Both the position numbers and the translations under genes were made by a program. This document shows, one piece after another, positions 19,974 through 26,995 of a DNA stretch of 64,000 bases (positions within the stretch are counted from its first letter, which is position 1; every line of letters begins with the position of its first letter). The notes under the pieces are model-generated. The model did not search any database, was not told the DNA's origin, and saw only the letters and a list, made by a program, of their open reading frames with translations. Origin of the DNA: VRUE01 sp963717375 (GTDB lineage: Bacteria > Actinomycetota > Thermoleophilia > Solirubrobacterales > 70-9); the NCBI GenBank assembly GCA_963717375.1, contig OY970329.1, positions 2,108,001-2,172,000 of the forward strand, given 5' to 3'.

Positions 19974-20737
19974 CGCTCAGCGGTCTCCTGCTTTCGGCCC
20001 TGCTCTTTCTCGGGGCGATCGCCTCCGCCGAGGTTGCCCAGAAAGGCAACCTGCGGGTCAACTTCGAAGGCAAGATCTCCCCGAGCGCGCTGCCACGCTC
20101 GGGGCAGACCCCGGTCGACGTCTCGGTCTCGGCCGCCGTCAGCTCCACCGGCACCGCCGCACCGCCGCCGATGCAGCGGATGACGATCGCGATCAACAAA
20201 TACGGCCACCTCGACACCGCCGGGCTGCCGGTCTGTGAGCTCGAAGACATCCAGCCCGCCACCACCGACGACGCCCTCGCCGTCTGCAAGCGCTCCTTGG
20301 TCGGCGAAGGCCGCTTCTTGGCCACCGTCTTGCAAAAGGGCCTGGCCCCCTTCCCCTCCGACGGCAGGATCTATGCCTTCAACGGCGAGGTCGAAGGCAA
20401 GCCGGCGATCCTCGCCCACGTCTACGGGACCAAGCCCGCCCCCGCCTCCTACACGATCGCCTTTCTCATCTCCCGTTCGGCGGGGACCTTCGGCACGACC
20501 CTGAGAGCGACGCTTCCCCCCGCCAAGGAGGGCTCCGGCTACATCACCGGGATCTCGCTGAAGCTCGGCAAGAGCTTCATCTCCCAGCCCAAGGGGCGCT
20601 CCTACTTCACCGCCTCCTGTCCCACCCCGAAGGGCGTCTCCAAGGCGGTCTTCCCGTTTGCCGAAGCATCGATCGGCTTCAAGGGCGGCCCGGTGCTGAA
20701 GTCAACGCTGACGCGCACCTGCAAGGCCAAGGGCTGA
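19961..20737 (+). CDS. Small secreted beta-rich protein, family C copy 1
   Basis: This is a 258-residue protein of unknown function. The ATG at 19961 lies inside the end of the previous gene (13-bp overlap). The signal peptide is MRRLALSGLLLSALLFLGAIAS. The mature part reads as a compact beta-sandwich with the motifs RMTIAINKYGHLDTAGLP, CKRSLVGEGRF and YAFNGEVEGKPAILAHVYG, ending in a Cys-containing strand (LTRTCKAKG). Pairs of Cys residues suggest disulfides outside the cell. It is a clear paralog of the next gene (shared GHLDT.GLP.C and C..SLVGEGR motifs). Its place after three A/B pairs suggests it belongs to the same surface assembly; this is context only. Confidence 0.85.
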   Translation: MRRLALSGLLLSALLFLGAIASAEVAQKGNLRVNFEGKISPSALPRSGQTPVDVSVSAAVSSTGTAAPPPMQRMTIAINKYGHLDTAGLPVCELEDIQPATTDDALAVCKRSLVGEGRFLATVLQKGLAPFPSDGRIYAFNGEVEGKPAILAHVYGTKPAPASYTIAFLISRSAGTFGTTLRATLPPAKEGSGYITGISLKLGKSFISQPKGRSYFTASCPTPKGVSKAVFPFAEASIGFKGGPVLKSTLTRTCKAKG

Positions 20738-21513
20738 TCGCGAGGCGGATAAGAAGCCTCCTTGCGGTCACCCTGTTCCTGTTCGCCCTGCCTTGCTCGG
20801 CCCGGGCCGAGCTCATCACCCGCGGTGACCTCTTCGTTCGCTTCGCTGGGGGTATCGCCCCGACCGCGCTGCCTCGCCACGCGCCGGCGCCGGTTGAGGT
20901 GAGGGTCTCCAGCACGGTCAGGGTGCTCTCTGGCGATCACCCGCCGCCCTTGCGTCGGATCACGATCGCCCTCAATCGCGCCGGCCATCTCGACACCTAT
21001 GGGCTGCCCGCTTGCCCCGTCGTCCGCATCCGCGCGACCGACGACCTCGCGGCCCTCGCCACCTGTCGTTCCGCTCTCGTCGGCGAAGGCCGCTATCGAG
21101 CCACGGCGGTGTATCCCGAACAGACGGCATTCCCTTCGCAGGGACGGATTCTCGCCTTCAACTCAGTCGTCGGTGGCCAACGCGCGATCCTTGCCCACGT
21201 ACACGGAGGCGATCCGGTCCAGACTTTCCTAATCGTTTTCCGCATCCGCAGCAGCGGCGGGACTTACGGGACCACCCTCACCGGCTCGCTGCCGAAATCG
21301 ACCAATCCCTATGGCTCCGTTACTCACTTCAGCCTCGATTTGCATCGCAACTACACCTACCGCGGTCGCAGGCACACCTACATAAGCGCTGCCTGCGCGG
21401 CCCCGCCCGGCTTCACCCGCGCGATCTTCCCCTTCGCGCGTGCCTCGATGAGCTTCGAAGACGGCCGCACGCTCTCGAGCAGCCTGACTCGCAGCTGCCG
21501 TGTGCACGGCTGA
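20734..21513 (+). CDS. Small secreted beta-rich protein, family C copy 2, probable CTG start
   Basis: The obvious GTG at 20899 would give 204 residues with no signal peptide, starting in the middle of the family domain. The frame is open further upstream and encodes IARRIRSLLAVTLFLFALP then a typical cleavage region, matching the paralog before it. No ATG, GTG or TTG exists in that stretch. A CTG at 20734 overlaps the upstream TGA by four bases (CTGA), the same coupling geometry as GTGA/ATGA at other junctions here. It gives 259 residues, against 258 in the paralog. Start choice is therefore inferred from homology, signal peptide and spacing. The domain motifs RRITIALNRAGHLDTYGLP and CRSALVGEGRY are conserved. 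Confidence 0.8.
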   Translation: MIARRIRSLLAVTLFLFALPCSARAELITRGDLFVRFAGGIAPTALPRHAPAPVEVRVSSTVRVLSGDHPPPLRRITIALNRAGHLDTYGLPACPVVRIRATDDLAALATCRSALVGEGRYRATAVYPEQTAFPSQGRILAFNSVVGGQRAILAHVHGGDPVQTFLIVFRIRSSGGTYGTTLTGSLPKSTNPYGSVTHFSLDLHRNYTYRGRRHTYISAACAAPPGFTRAIFPFARASMSFEDGRTLSSSLTRSCRVHG

Positions 21514-21535
21514 CCGTCTGCTTCGTGAGCAGGAC

Positions 21536-21570
21536 TTGACAGGCTATGTACCAGCCATTACATTATGTAC
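21536..21570 (+). promoter_or_regulatory. Possible promoter with direct repeat upstream of the TetR-family gene
   Basis: TTGACA at 21536-21541 and TACATT at 21560-21565 are 18 bases apart, giving a reasonable sigma70-type match. The heptamer TATGTAC occurs twice (21545-21551 and 21564-21570), 19 bases apart, flanking the -10 region. That spacing suits a dimeric regulator, perhaps the TetR protein itself, but this is inferred. The ~155-base leader also holds a possible 17-codon ORF (ATG 21601, stop at 21652-21654) behind a purine-rich stretch. Confidence 0.4.
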
Positions 21571-21726
21571 TGCCTTTGACAAACGGCGGGAGAAGGCGCT
21601 ATGGCACGGGAATCCAAAAGTTGGCTTCGCCTCCCTGGGCGGGGTCGTGAGTAACAGGCGGCAGGGCGCTGGGGTCAAGGGGGCCCCGGCGCCCGGCTCG
21701 TCCGCCGGCTGGCCGAGGCGTGAGCC

Positions 21727-22422
21727 ATGAGCTCCAAGCCGCTGCCGACGAGCAGACCTCCGGACGCGAGCGCGGACGGTACCTGGCAGATGCCGCGTGG
21801 TCGCCACAAACTGCCGAAAGAGGTGGTCGTCGATCACCAGCGCCAGCGGATACTGGCCGCCGCCGCGGTTGCGCTGGCGGAGATCGGCTACGCCGAACTT
21901 TCCGTAGAGCACATCATCGCTAGAGCGAAAGTCTCCCGCACTACGTTCTACAGCACTTTCAGTAACAAACGCGAATGCATAATGGTCGCCCACGAAGAGG
22001 TCTTCGATCGCTTTACGGCCGAACTGTTCAGAGCCTGCGCGGCGCAGTCCACTTGGTCGGCGAAGGTGGTGGCGGCGATCGGCCGGGCAATCGACTTCGC
22101 GGTGCGCTCGCCCGAGGAAGCCCAGTTGCTCGTCGTTGACGCTGTCGCGGCGGAGCCGAGCCTGGCGCTACGGGTCGTTGCCTCCAACGACTTCCTTGTC
22201 GGCCTGCTGCGCAACGGCCGCGAAGAATGCCCTTGGGCGGCCTCGCTCCCGGAGCTGACCGAGCGGGCGCAGATCGGCGCCACGGCTTCGGTGATCGGCC
22301 ACAGGCTGCTCTCCGATCAAGCCGATCGCCTCCCGGCGATGAAGCCCGAACTCGTCCAGCTCATTCTGACCCCGTACCTCGGAGTCGAAGAGGCGGCGCG
22401 AGTAGCGACAAGCTCGGAGTAG
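21727..22422 (+). CDS. TetR/AcrR family transcriptional regulator
   Basis: This 231-residue protein has an N-terminal helix-turn-helix at residues ~35-82: QRILAAAAVALAEIGYAELS, then IIARAKVSRTTFYSTFSNKRE, which is the classic TetR recognition helix. The rest is the alpha-helical ligand-binding and dimer domain, and its ligand cannot be read from sequence. The start is the first ATG; the ~35 residues before the HTH are polar and probably disordered. The gene ends 14 bases before a GST-like gene on the same strand, so it may control that gene in response to an electrophile or toxic compound (inference). The leader carries a repeated heptamer that could be its operator. Confidence 0.88.
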   Translation: MSSKPLPTSRPPDASADGTWQMPRGRHKLPKEVVVDHQRQRILAAAAVALAEIGYAELSVEHIIARAKVSRTTFYSTFSNKRECIMVAHEEVFDRFTAELFRACAAQSTWSAKVVAAIGRAIDFAVRSPEEAQLLVVDAVAAEPSLALRVVASNDFLVGLLRNGREECPWAASLPELTERAQIGATASVIGHRLLSDQADRLPAMKPELVQLILTPYLGVEEAARVATSSE

Positions 22423-22436
22423 GCTCGGGGCCGCCC

Positions 22437-23039
22437 GTGGCGGTGCTGCTCTACGACAACCCGGTTTCCGGCAACTGCTACAAGGTTCGGCTGCTCCTCG
22501 GCCTGCTCGGCATCGAGTTCGAGCGGCGGGAGCTGTCGGTTGTCGATCATTCGGATCGAGCGGCGGTGCTGGGCGGCCTCAGTCCATCCCTCAACGTGCC
22601 GACCGTGGTGCTTGAGGACGGCCGGCCGCTGGGGGAGTCGAACGCGATCCTCTGGTGCTTCGCCGATGGCACCCGTTATCTGCCCGACGATTCATATGAG
22701 CGGGCGCAGGTGCTGCAGTGGATGTTCTTCGAGCAGTACAAGCACGAGCCGGGGATCGCGGTCGTTCGCTTCTGGGTCGCATACTCCGAGGACCCGCCGC
22801 CCGCGGCGGAGATCGAGGCCCGGCGCGCCGCCGGCTACCTGGCGCTCGACGTGATGGAGCACCATCTCGGCGACCGCGAGTACTTCGTCGGTGAGCGCTT
22901 CACGATCGCCGACATCGCGCTCTACGCCTATACCCACGCGGCGCCCGAGGGCGACTTCGATCTCGAGCCGTATCCGGCGGTGCGGGCATGGCTTGGGCGC
23001 ATAGCGGCTGAGCCAGGGGTTGTCCCGATCACCGCCTGA
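22437..23039 (+). CDS. Glutathione S-transferase family protein
   Basis: This 200-residue protein starts at GTG 22437, where the thioredoxin-fold strand (AVLLYDNPVSGNCYKVRLLL) begins. The N-terminal half shows the GST thioredoxin fold with the cis-Pro region NVPTVVLEDG and LGESNAILWCFADG, which is the ES(A/N)AI motif. The C-terminal half is the helical domain with EYFVGERFTIADIALYAYTH, the N-capping/ADI signature. The motif SGNCYKV places a Ser/Cys at the usual active-site position. Actinobacteria mostly lack glutathione, so the natural thiol cofactor is uncertain. It probably forms a transcription unit with the TetR gene 14 bases upstream. Confidence 0.88.
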   Translation: MAVLLYDNPVSGNCYKVRLLLGLLGIEFERRELSVVDHSDRAAVLGGLSPSLNVPTVVLEDGRPLGESNAILWCFADGTRYLPDDSYERAQVLQWMFFEQYKHEPGIAVVRFWVAYSEDPPPAAEIEARRAAGYLALDVMEHHLGDREYFVGERFTIADIALYAYTHAAPEGDFDLEPYPAVRAWLGRIAAEPGVVPITA

Positions 23040-23043
23040 GCAG

Positions 23044-23634
23044 CTACTGGGAGACGCGCGTCCTCCACGCCTGTTCGATTTCGCGGGTGAGCGCCGGGTA
23101 GACGATCAAATATCGGAACGGCTTGATCAGGGCCATGTATCCCTTGCCGAGCAGCCCGTGTGGCCTGACGTAGACAGCCATCTGCGCCTGGTAGCGGCCT
23201 TCGGCCTGATCGACCCAGGCCAGGTGCATCACGCCGTCCATGGTCGAGTTCGACACCTCCGCGGCGAACTCGTCGTTGGTGCGGTAGAGGGGCGTGAAAG
23301 GCAGAGAGTCGAAATGCAGATCGTCCGCGGTGTTGCGGAGGTCATCGGGCAGTCGTTTGGCAAGTGAGTTTTCGTTCTGATCATCTTTTGCCGGGACCGA
23401 GATCCTGCCGAGGCCGAACCAATCTCCGAGGCGGTCACGGGCATTCCACAGCGCGCGAGTGGGGCGAGACTTCGTCTTGGCCGGATCGAAGGAAGTCCCC
23501 AGCTGGATCAGCGTCTCGAAGTCCTCAGGACCGCCGGGAACGGGGAGCGTCCAGACGTCCTCCAGGGTGAAGTCCCGGGCGATCTCGCGGATTCGCCAGG
23601 GACGGGATTCGTGCTCTGAGTTCGGGATCTTCAT
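23044..23634 (-). CDS. DUF2867 domain-containing protein
   Basis: This 196-residue protein reads toward the GST gene and ends 4 bases from it. ATG 23634 is chosen because GAGGAGG lies 8 bases upstream; an in-frame TTG further upstream falls inside the operator. The sequence resembles DUF2867 proteins, which are often fused to or found with SDR-type proteins: DVWTLPVPGGPEDFETLIQL, LWNARDRLGDWFGL, VYVRPHGLLGKGYMALIKPF and a C-terminal LIVYPALTREIEQAW. The biochemical role is not established. It is divergent from a TetR regulator and shares a promoter region with two matched palindromes, so it is very likely that regulator's target. Confidence 0.83.
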   Translation of the reverse strand: MKIPNSEHESRPWRIREIARDFTLEDVWTLPVPGGPEDFETLIQLGTSFDPAKTKSRPTRALWNARDRLGDWFGLGRISVPAKDDQNENSLAKRLPDDLRNTADDLHFDSLPFTPLYRTNDEFAAEVSNSTMDGVMHLAWVDQAEGRYQAQMAVYVRPHGLLGKGYMALIKPFRYLIVYPALTREIEQAWRTRVSQ

Positions 23635-23650
23635 GCTGTTGCCTCCTCGG

Positions 23651-23698
23651 TCCATACGGTGTCGTATGGATGCTAGGCGGCGCGCTTGCATCTGTCAA
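23651..23698 (-). promoter_or_regulatory. Promoter and palindromic operator of the DUF2867 gene
   Basis: On the minus strand, TTGACA (23698-23693) and TAGCAT (23675-23670) are separated by exactly 17 bases. Just downstream, overlapping the expected transcription start, lies a perfect 8-4-8 palindrome at 23651-23670 (arms TCCATACG/CGTATGGA). Its core ATACGGTGTCGTAT is nearly identical to a second palindrome over the divergent promoter. This geometry fits TetR-type repression by blocking transcription start. Confidence 0.65.
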
Positions 23699-23714
23699 TA
23701 CGGTGCCGTATAGA
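23686..23714 (+). promoter_or_regulatory. Promoter and palindromic operator of the divergent TetR gene
   Basis: TTGCAT (23686-23691) and TATAGA (23709-23714) are 17 bases apart. The 6-2-6 palindrome ATACGGTGCCGTAT (23698-23711) covers the spacer and -10. Transcription would begin at about 23721, next to ATG 23722, so the message is probably leaderless. The operator matches the one over the opposite promoter, consistent with autoregulation. Confidence 0.6.
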
Positions 23715-23721
23715 TATGCCG

Positions 23722-24276
23722 ATGGCCAATGTTCGGACTCCGCGGGGCGCATGGGTGGAAGCGGCGTTGAAAGCCCTTGGCGCGGGCGGTCCCGACGCCG
23801 TGCGTGTAGAGGCCCTGGCGACGTCCCTGGGCGTGTCCAAGGGCGGCTTCTACTGGCACTTCAGCGACCGCCAGGCGTTGCTGGGGGAGATGCTCGACGC
23901 CTGGGAAAAGACCGTCGTCGGGGACGTCATCACGAGGATCGAGGGCGGGCCGGCTGACCCGCGCGCCAAGTTGCAGCAGCTCTTTGAATTGGCCCCGTCG
24001 GTCGACTTTGCGGTCGAGCTGGCGCTGCGGGACTGGGCGCGCCGCGACCGCGATGTCGCCAAGCGCCTGCGCCGGATCGATACCCGGCGCATGGAGTACC
24101 TGCGCCTGCTGTTCGGGCAGTTTTGCGCCGATGAGGACGAGGTCGAGGCCCGCAGCATGCTTGCCTTCTCTCTGTTCATAGGCAGCTACTTCATCGCGGT
24201 GGAGCACGGCGACAAGACCCGGGCCCAGGTATTGCAGCTCGCGGCCGACCGGCTGCTCAGCGAGTCGTGGGACTGA
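23722..24276 (+). CDS. TetR/AcrR family transcriptional regulator
   Basis: This 184-residue protein is read from ATG 23722, which sits about 7 bases after a TATAGA -10 element and suggests leaderless translation. An ATG six bases earlier (23716) is the alternative. The N-terminal HTH spans residues ~8-55: WVEAALKALGAGGPDAVRVE, then LATSLGVSKGGFYWHFSDRQ, a textbook TetR recognition helix. The remaining helices resemble the TetR C-terminal domain. Two matching ATACGG-type palindromes lie between it and the divergent DUF2867 gene, so autoregulation plus control of that gene is likely. The next gene starts 2 bases after its stop. Confidence 0.88.
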   Translation: MANVRTPRGAWVEAALKALGAGGPDAVRVEALATSLGVSKGGFYWHFSDRQALLGEMLDAWEKTVVGDVITRIEGGPADPRAKLQQLFELAPSVDFAVELALRDWARRDRDVAKRLRRIDTRRMEYLRLLFGQFCADEDEVEARSMLAFSLFIGSYFIAVEHGDKTRAQVLQLAADRLLSESWD

Positions 24277-24277
24277 G

Positions 24278-24685
24278 GTGGGCGATCGAACGCGCCCGGT
24301 GCTCCTCTATGACGGGGACTGCGCGTTCTGCACGAGTTGCGCGCGTCTCATCGAGAGAATCGGGCCCGACGCCGAGATCGTCGCCTGGCAGCTCACCGAC
24401 CTCACCGAGCTGGGGGTAACGGGGGAGCAGGCGAGCGAGGCAGTGCAGTGGGTCCAGGTCGACGGCGCGGTCCGCTCGGGCCACGAAGCGATCGCCGCGA
24501 TGCTGGGCACGGCGGGACGGTTTTGGACGATCGCAGGCCGGGTGCTTCTCTTGCCGGGGGTCTCGTGGATGGCGGCAAAGGCCTACCGATGGGTCGCCGA
24601 CAACCGCTACCGGCTGCCCGGCGGCACGCCGGCGTGCGGACTCCCGCCCCGCCGGGGGAGAAGCGGCTCGACGAAATCAGGCTAG
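24278..24685 (+). CDS. DCC-family (DUF393) thiol-disulfide oxidoreductase-like protein
   Basis: This 135-residue protein starts at GTG 24278, one base after the TetR stop, so the two are probably co-transcribed. Residues ~8-20 read VLLYDGDCAFCTSCARLIER, which contains the DGDCxFC motif defining the DCC family of thioredoxin-fold proteins. The motif VDGAVRSGHEAIAAML is the typical second conserved block, and WVADNRYRLPGG is the usual C-terminal block. The CxxC active site is intact. The family is thought to handle thiol redox chemistry, but the substrate is unknown. Its TAG stop overlaps the stop of the convergent gene (shared CTAG). Confidence 0.85.
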   Translation: MGDRTRPVLLYDGDCAFCTSCARLIERIGPDAEIVAWQLTDLTELGVTGEQASEAVQWVQVDGAVRSGHEAIAAMLGTAGRFWTIAGRVLLLPGVSWMAAKAYRWVADNRYRLPGGTPACGLPPRRGRSGSTKSG

Positions 24686-25929
24686 GGGCCGCAGGCGTTG
24701 GGCCAGCGGTTGGGGGGCAGCGAGACGCCGTGGCTCGCGGTGATCAGTGGGGTGTTGATCGCGGCCGCGCGGTCGGAGCGGTGGATCGCGGCGCGGAGGT
24801 CGCCTGCTTTGGACGTGGGCACGATTGACCTCGTCGCCGCCGGTCCCGCAAACGGGTGCTGTGCCGCTTTGACCAGGCGCGTCACGGCGGGCGGGCCTCC
24901 GTATGCGCGCAGTGTTCTCTCCAGCGAGTAGATCGGCACTTCGCGGGCGCCGAGGGTCGCGGCCAGGCGGACGTCGTGGATCAGGCTCGCGAAGCGCCGG
25001 TAGGGGCCGCGGCCGGAGGATCCGAGGCTGACCTGGCCGACGCTGCCGAACTCGCGGCGGGCGGAGCGGAGGTAGGAGGAGACGATGCCGGAGCCGGGGT
25101 CTCGACCCGAGTGGTAGGCGAAGACGCTGCGGTAGGCCTGGAAGTAGAGATCGCTCCAGGGCGCGTTCGGCACGATGAACCCGGCCGCGTCTTGGAGCGC
25201 GAGGTTGCCGTCGTCGATGTCGTCGAGCGCCGCGGGCATGGGCGCGGCCGTGACCTTGACGTTGTGGCGCACGCCCCAACGCACGATGTCGGTGTAGCCA
25301 CGCCAGGCCGCGCACTGCTCGGAGGGGTCGATCGTCTGCTCGAAGAGCGAGGAGAGCGCGTCGTCGTCGCTGCCCCCCAAGATCGCCCCCAATGTCTCGG
25401 GGGGCGTGCGAACGCGAGGCTCCGGGTCGAGGACGAGGCCGCGCAGCCGAACGTGCTTTTTCTTCGCCCAGCCCGCCAGTGCCCTGGTCGCGGCGAACTG
25501 CTCGGCCGCGGCTCCTTCCCAGGCCCAGTAGCCGTCTTCGTACGGGATCAGGACCCAGCCCCAAACCGGCACGCCGAGCCGGTTGGCCGTGCGAATGACC
25601 GACAACGCGTCGTGGCGGTGGGGCTCGCCGGGGGGGACGGGCCCGAAGTCCCGCCGGTAGCGGAGGTTGAAGTAGAGCGGGATTCGGTTGCGGCGAAGAA
25701 CGCGCCACAGGGACGGGGTGTAGGCGTGGGTGTCCCGGCGCATCCAGTAGGTGTCCGGAGAGCTCCAGTCTGTGCCCGGAACCGACTCGCCCGCCCAGAA
25801 GCCGATGGTGGTCGCCTGCCTGGCGACCCCCGTTTGCCCATCGACGGCGGCCCTCCCTCGCGCCGCGGCAGCTTGCGGCGCGAGCAGCGCCAAGGAGACC
25901 AAGGCGACGACGATTCCCCCCCGCGTCAT
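24682..25929 (-). CDS. Secreted protein of unknown function, possibly glycoside-hydrolase-like
   Basis: This is a 415-residue protein. ATG 25929 is chosen because it starts a signal peptide (MTRGGIVVALVSLALLAPQAAA); an ATG 48 bases upstream would put a Pro-rich segment before it. The mature part has Trp/Tyr-rich segments with alternating strands and helices: PLYFNLRYRRDFG, VPVWGWVLIPYEDGYWAWEG, LRGLVLDPEPRV, VKVTAAPMPAALDD. This resembles a TIM-barrel with acidic strand ends, as in glycoside-hydrolase-like proteins, but no family could be assigned. It is divergent from the esterase gene, with about 30 bases between starts, and is probably exported. Confidence 0.7.
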   Translation of the reverse strand: MTRGGIVVALVSLALLAPQAAAARGRAAVDGQTGVARQATTIGFWAGESVPGTDWSSPDTYWMRRDTHAYTPSLWRVLRRNRIPLYFNLRYRRDFGPVPPGEPHRHDALSVIRTANRLGVPVWGWVLIPYEDGYWAWEGAAAEQFAATRALAGWAKKKHVRLRGLVLDPEPRVRTPPETLGAILGGSDDDALSSLFEQTIDPSEQCAAWRGYTDIVRWGVRHNVKVTAAPMPAALDDIDDGNLALQDAAGFIVPNAPWSDLYFQAYRSVFAYHSGRDPGSGIVSSYLRSARREFGSVGQVSLGSSGRGPYRRFASLIHDVRLAATLGAREVPIYSLERTLRAYGGPPAVTRLVKAAQHPFAGPAATRSIVPTSKAGDLRAAIHRSDRAAAINTPLITASHGVSLPPNRWPNACGP

Positions 25930-25961
25930 CCCACCATCGTAGGTTGAAGGGGGTGAACGCG

Positions 25962-26837
25962 GTGAGGCCTCCAACACGGGCTCAGGCGAGGCGGCGGCGG
26001 CGAGTTGCCGTCGCCCTGCTCTGCATCGCCCTGGTCGCGGTCGGGCTGCTCGTGTTCCAGAGGACGATCTTCGGCGCCACCAATGCCGAAATCGCGCGGG
26101 ACAACGGCGATCGGCTCGCCCACCTGGACCTCCACAGCCGCGCCGTCGGCAGGGAGCTCGGCGTCAACGTGATCGTCCCGCCGCTCGCCGGGCCGCGCGG
26201 CAAGCGCGGGCTGCTGGTCTACCTGCACGGTCGCGGCGGCTACGAGGGGACCTTCAACGACGCGGTGCTGCGGGGCCTGCCGCTGCTGCACGGCCACGGG
26301 CCGGTGATCGCCTTTCCTGCCGGCGGCGTGCACGGCTACTGGCACAACCGGGCCGACGGGGACTGGGACACCTACGTCGTCGACGAAGTCATCCCGCGCG
26401 TGGTTCGGCGCTTTGGCGTCGACCCACACCGGATCGCCATCGGCGGGATCTCGATGGGCGGCTTCGGCGCCTTCGACATCGCCCTCCACCATCCCGGCAT
26501 GTTCTGCGCCGTTGGCGGCCACTCGCCGGCGCTCTGGTTCGAAGGCGGCGAAACCGCGCCGGGCGCCTTCGACGACGCCGCCGATTTCGAACGCAACGAC
26601 GTCGTCGGCACGACCCAGGCCGAACCCGACGCCTTCGGCGACGCCAAAGTCTGGATCGACTACGGGACCGAAGACCCTTTCCGCGTCTACGACGAAGGCT
26701 TCGTCGAAGCGATGGGGGCGGGGAGCACCAACCTCACCGCCCACTCGTGGCCGGGCGCCCACGAGGGCGGCTACTGGGACGAGCACTGGTCCGACTACCA
26801 GCGCTTCTACGTCAACGCCCTGGCGCACTGCGACTAG
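25962..26837 (+). CDS. Membrane-anchored or secreted alpha/beta hydrolase (esterase family)
   Basis: This 291-residue protein starts at GTG 25962, which has AAGGGGG 8 bases upstream; TTG 25944 and GTG 25953 are in frame but sit on or before that site. An Arg-rich N-terminus and hydrophobic segment (residues ~10-30) indicate a signal anchor or signal peptide. The fold is a putative-esterase alpha/beta hydrolase: oxyanion motif YLHGRGGYEG, nucleophile elbow IAIGGISMGGFGAFD, Asp in WIDYGTEDPF, and His in SWPGAHEGGYWDEHW. The substrate is unknown; related enzymes hydrolyse acyl esters. A long inverted repeat covers its stop codon. Confidence 0.83.
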   Translation: MRPPTRAQARRRRRVAVALLCIALVAVGLLVFQRTIFGATNAEIARDNGDRLAHLDLHSRAVGRELGVNVIVPPLAGPRGKRGLLVYLHGRGGYEGTFNDAVLRGLPLLHGHGPVIAFPAGGVHGYWHNRADGDWDTYVVDEVIPRVVRRFGVDPHRIAIGGISMGGFGAFDIALHHPGMFCAVGGHSPALWFEGGETAPGAFDDAADFERNDVVGTTQAEPDAFGDAKVWIDYGTEDPFRVYDEGFVEAMGAGSTNLTAHSWPGAHEGGYWDEHWSDYQRFYVNALAHCD

Positions 26838-26856
26838 TGCGCACCAGGGCGTTGAC
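26811..26856 (+). terminator. 46-base inverted repeat spanning the esterase stop codon
   Basis: A 13-bp perfect outer arm (26811-26823 with 26844-26856) and a 6-bp inner arm (26824-26829 with 26836-26841) are separated by a two-base bulge and a 6-base loop. The left arm lies in the coding sequence and the TAG stop lies in the loop region. No T-run follows, but the stem is long enough to act as a terminator or 3'-end stabiliser. Confidence 0.6.
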
Positions 26857-26895
26857 GGTGTGTGTTGAAGATCGGCTGGTTCTCCTCCCAATCGG

Positions 26896-26923
26896 TTGAC
26901 GGTCGGGGTGGGGGCGATATAGC
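26896..26923 (+). promoter_or_regulatory. Possible promoter for the beta-solenoid protein gene
   Basis: TTGACG (26896-26901) and TATAGC (26918-26923) lie 16 bases apart in the 158-base gap before the gene, giving a leader of roughly 65 bases. The rest of the gap is GC-rich and shows nothing else clear. Confidence 0.4.
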
Positions 26924-26995
26924 GTTCGGCCGGTTGTGGCGAGACCCTCAATCGACAGCCCTTACTCGCCGCTGGGCGGAACGGCAAGGGACTAG

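Noticed and set aside
21500..21535. Terminator after the last family C gene
   Set aside because: Only a bulged 5-bp pairing (CTGCT/AGCAG) is present, too weak to call.
24856..25947. A 363-codon plus-strand frame opposite the secreted protein at 24682-25929
   Set aside because: The minus frame has a signal peptide and alternating hydrophobic strands; the plus frame has the composition of a shadow ORF.
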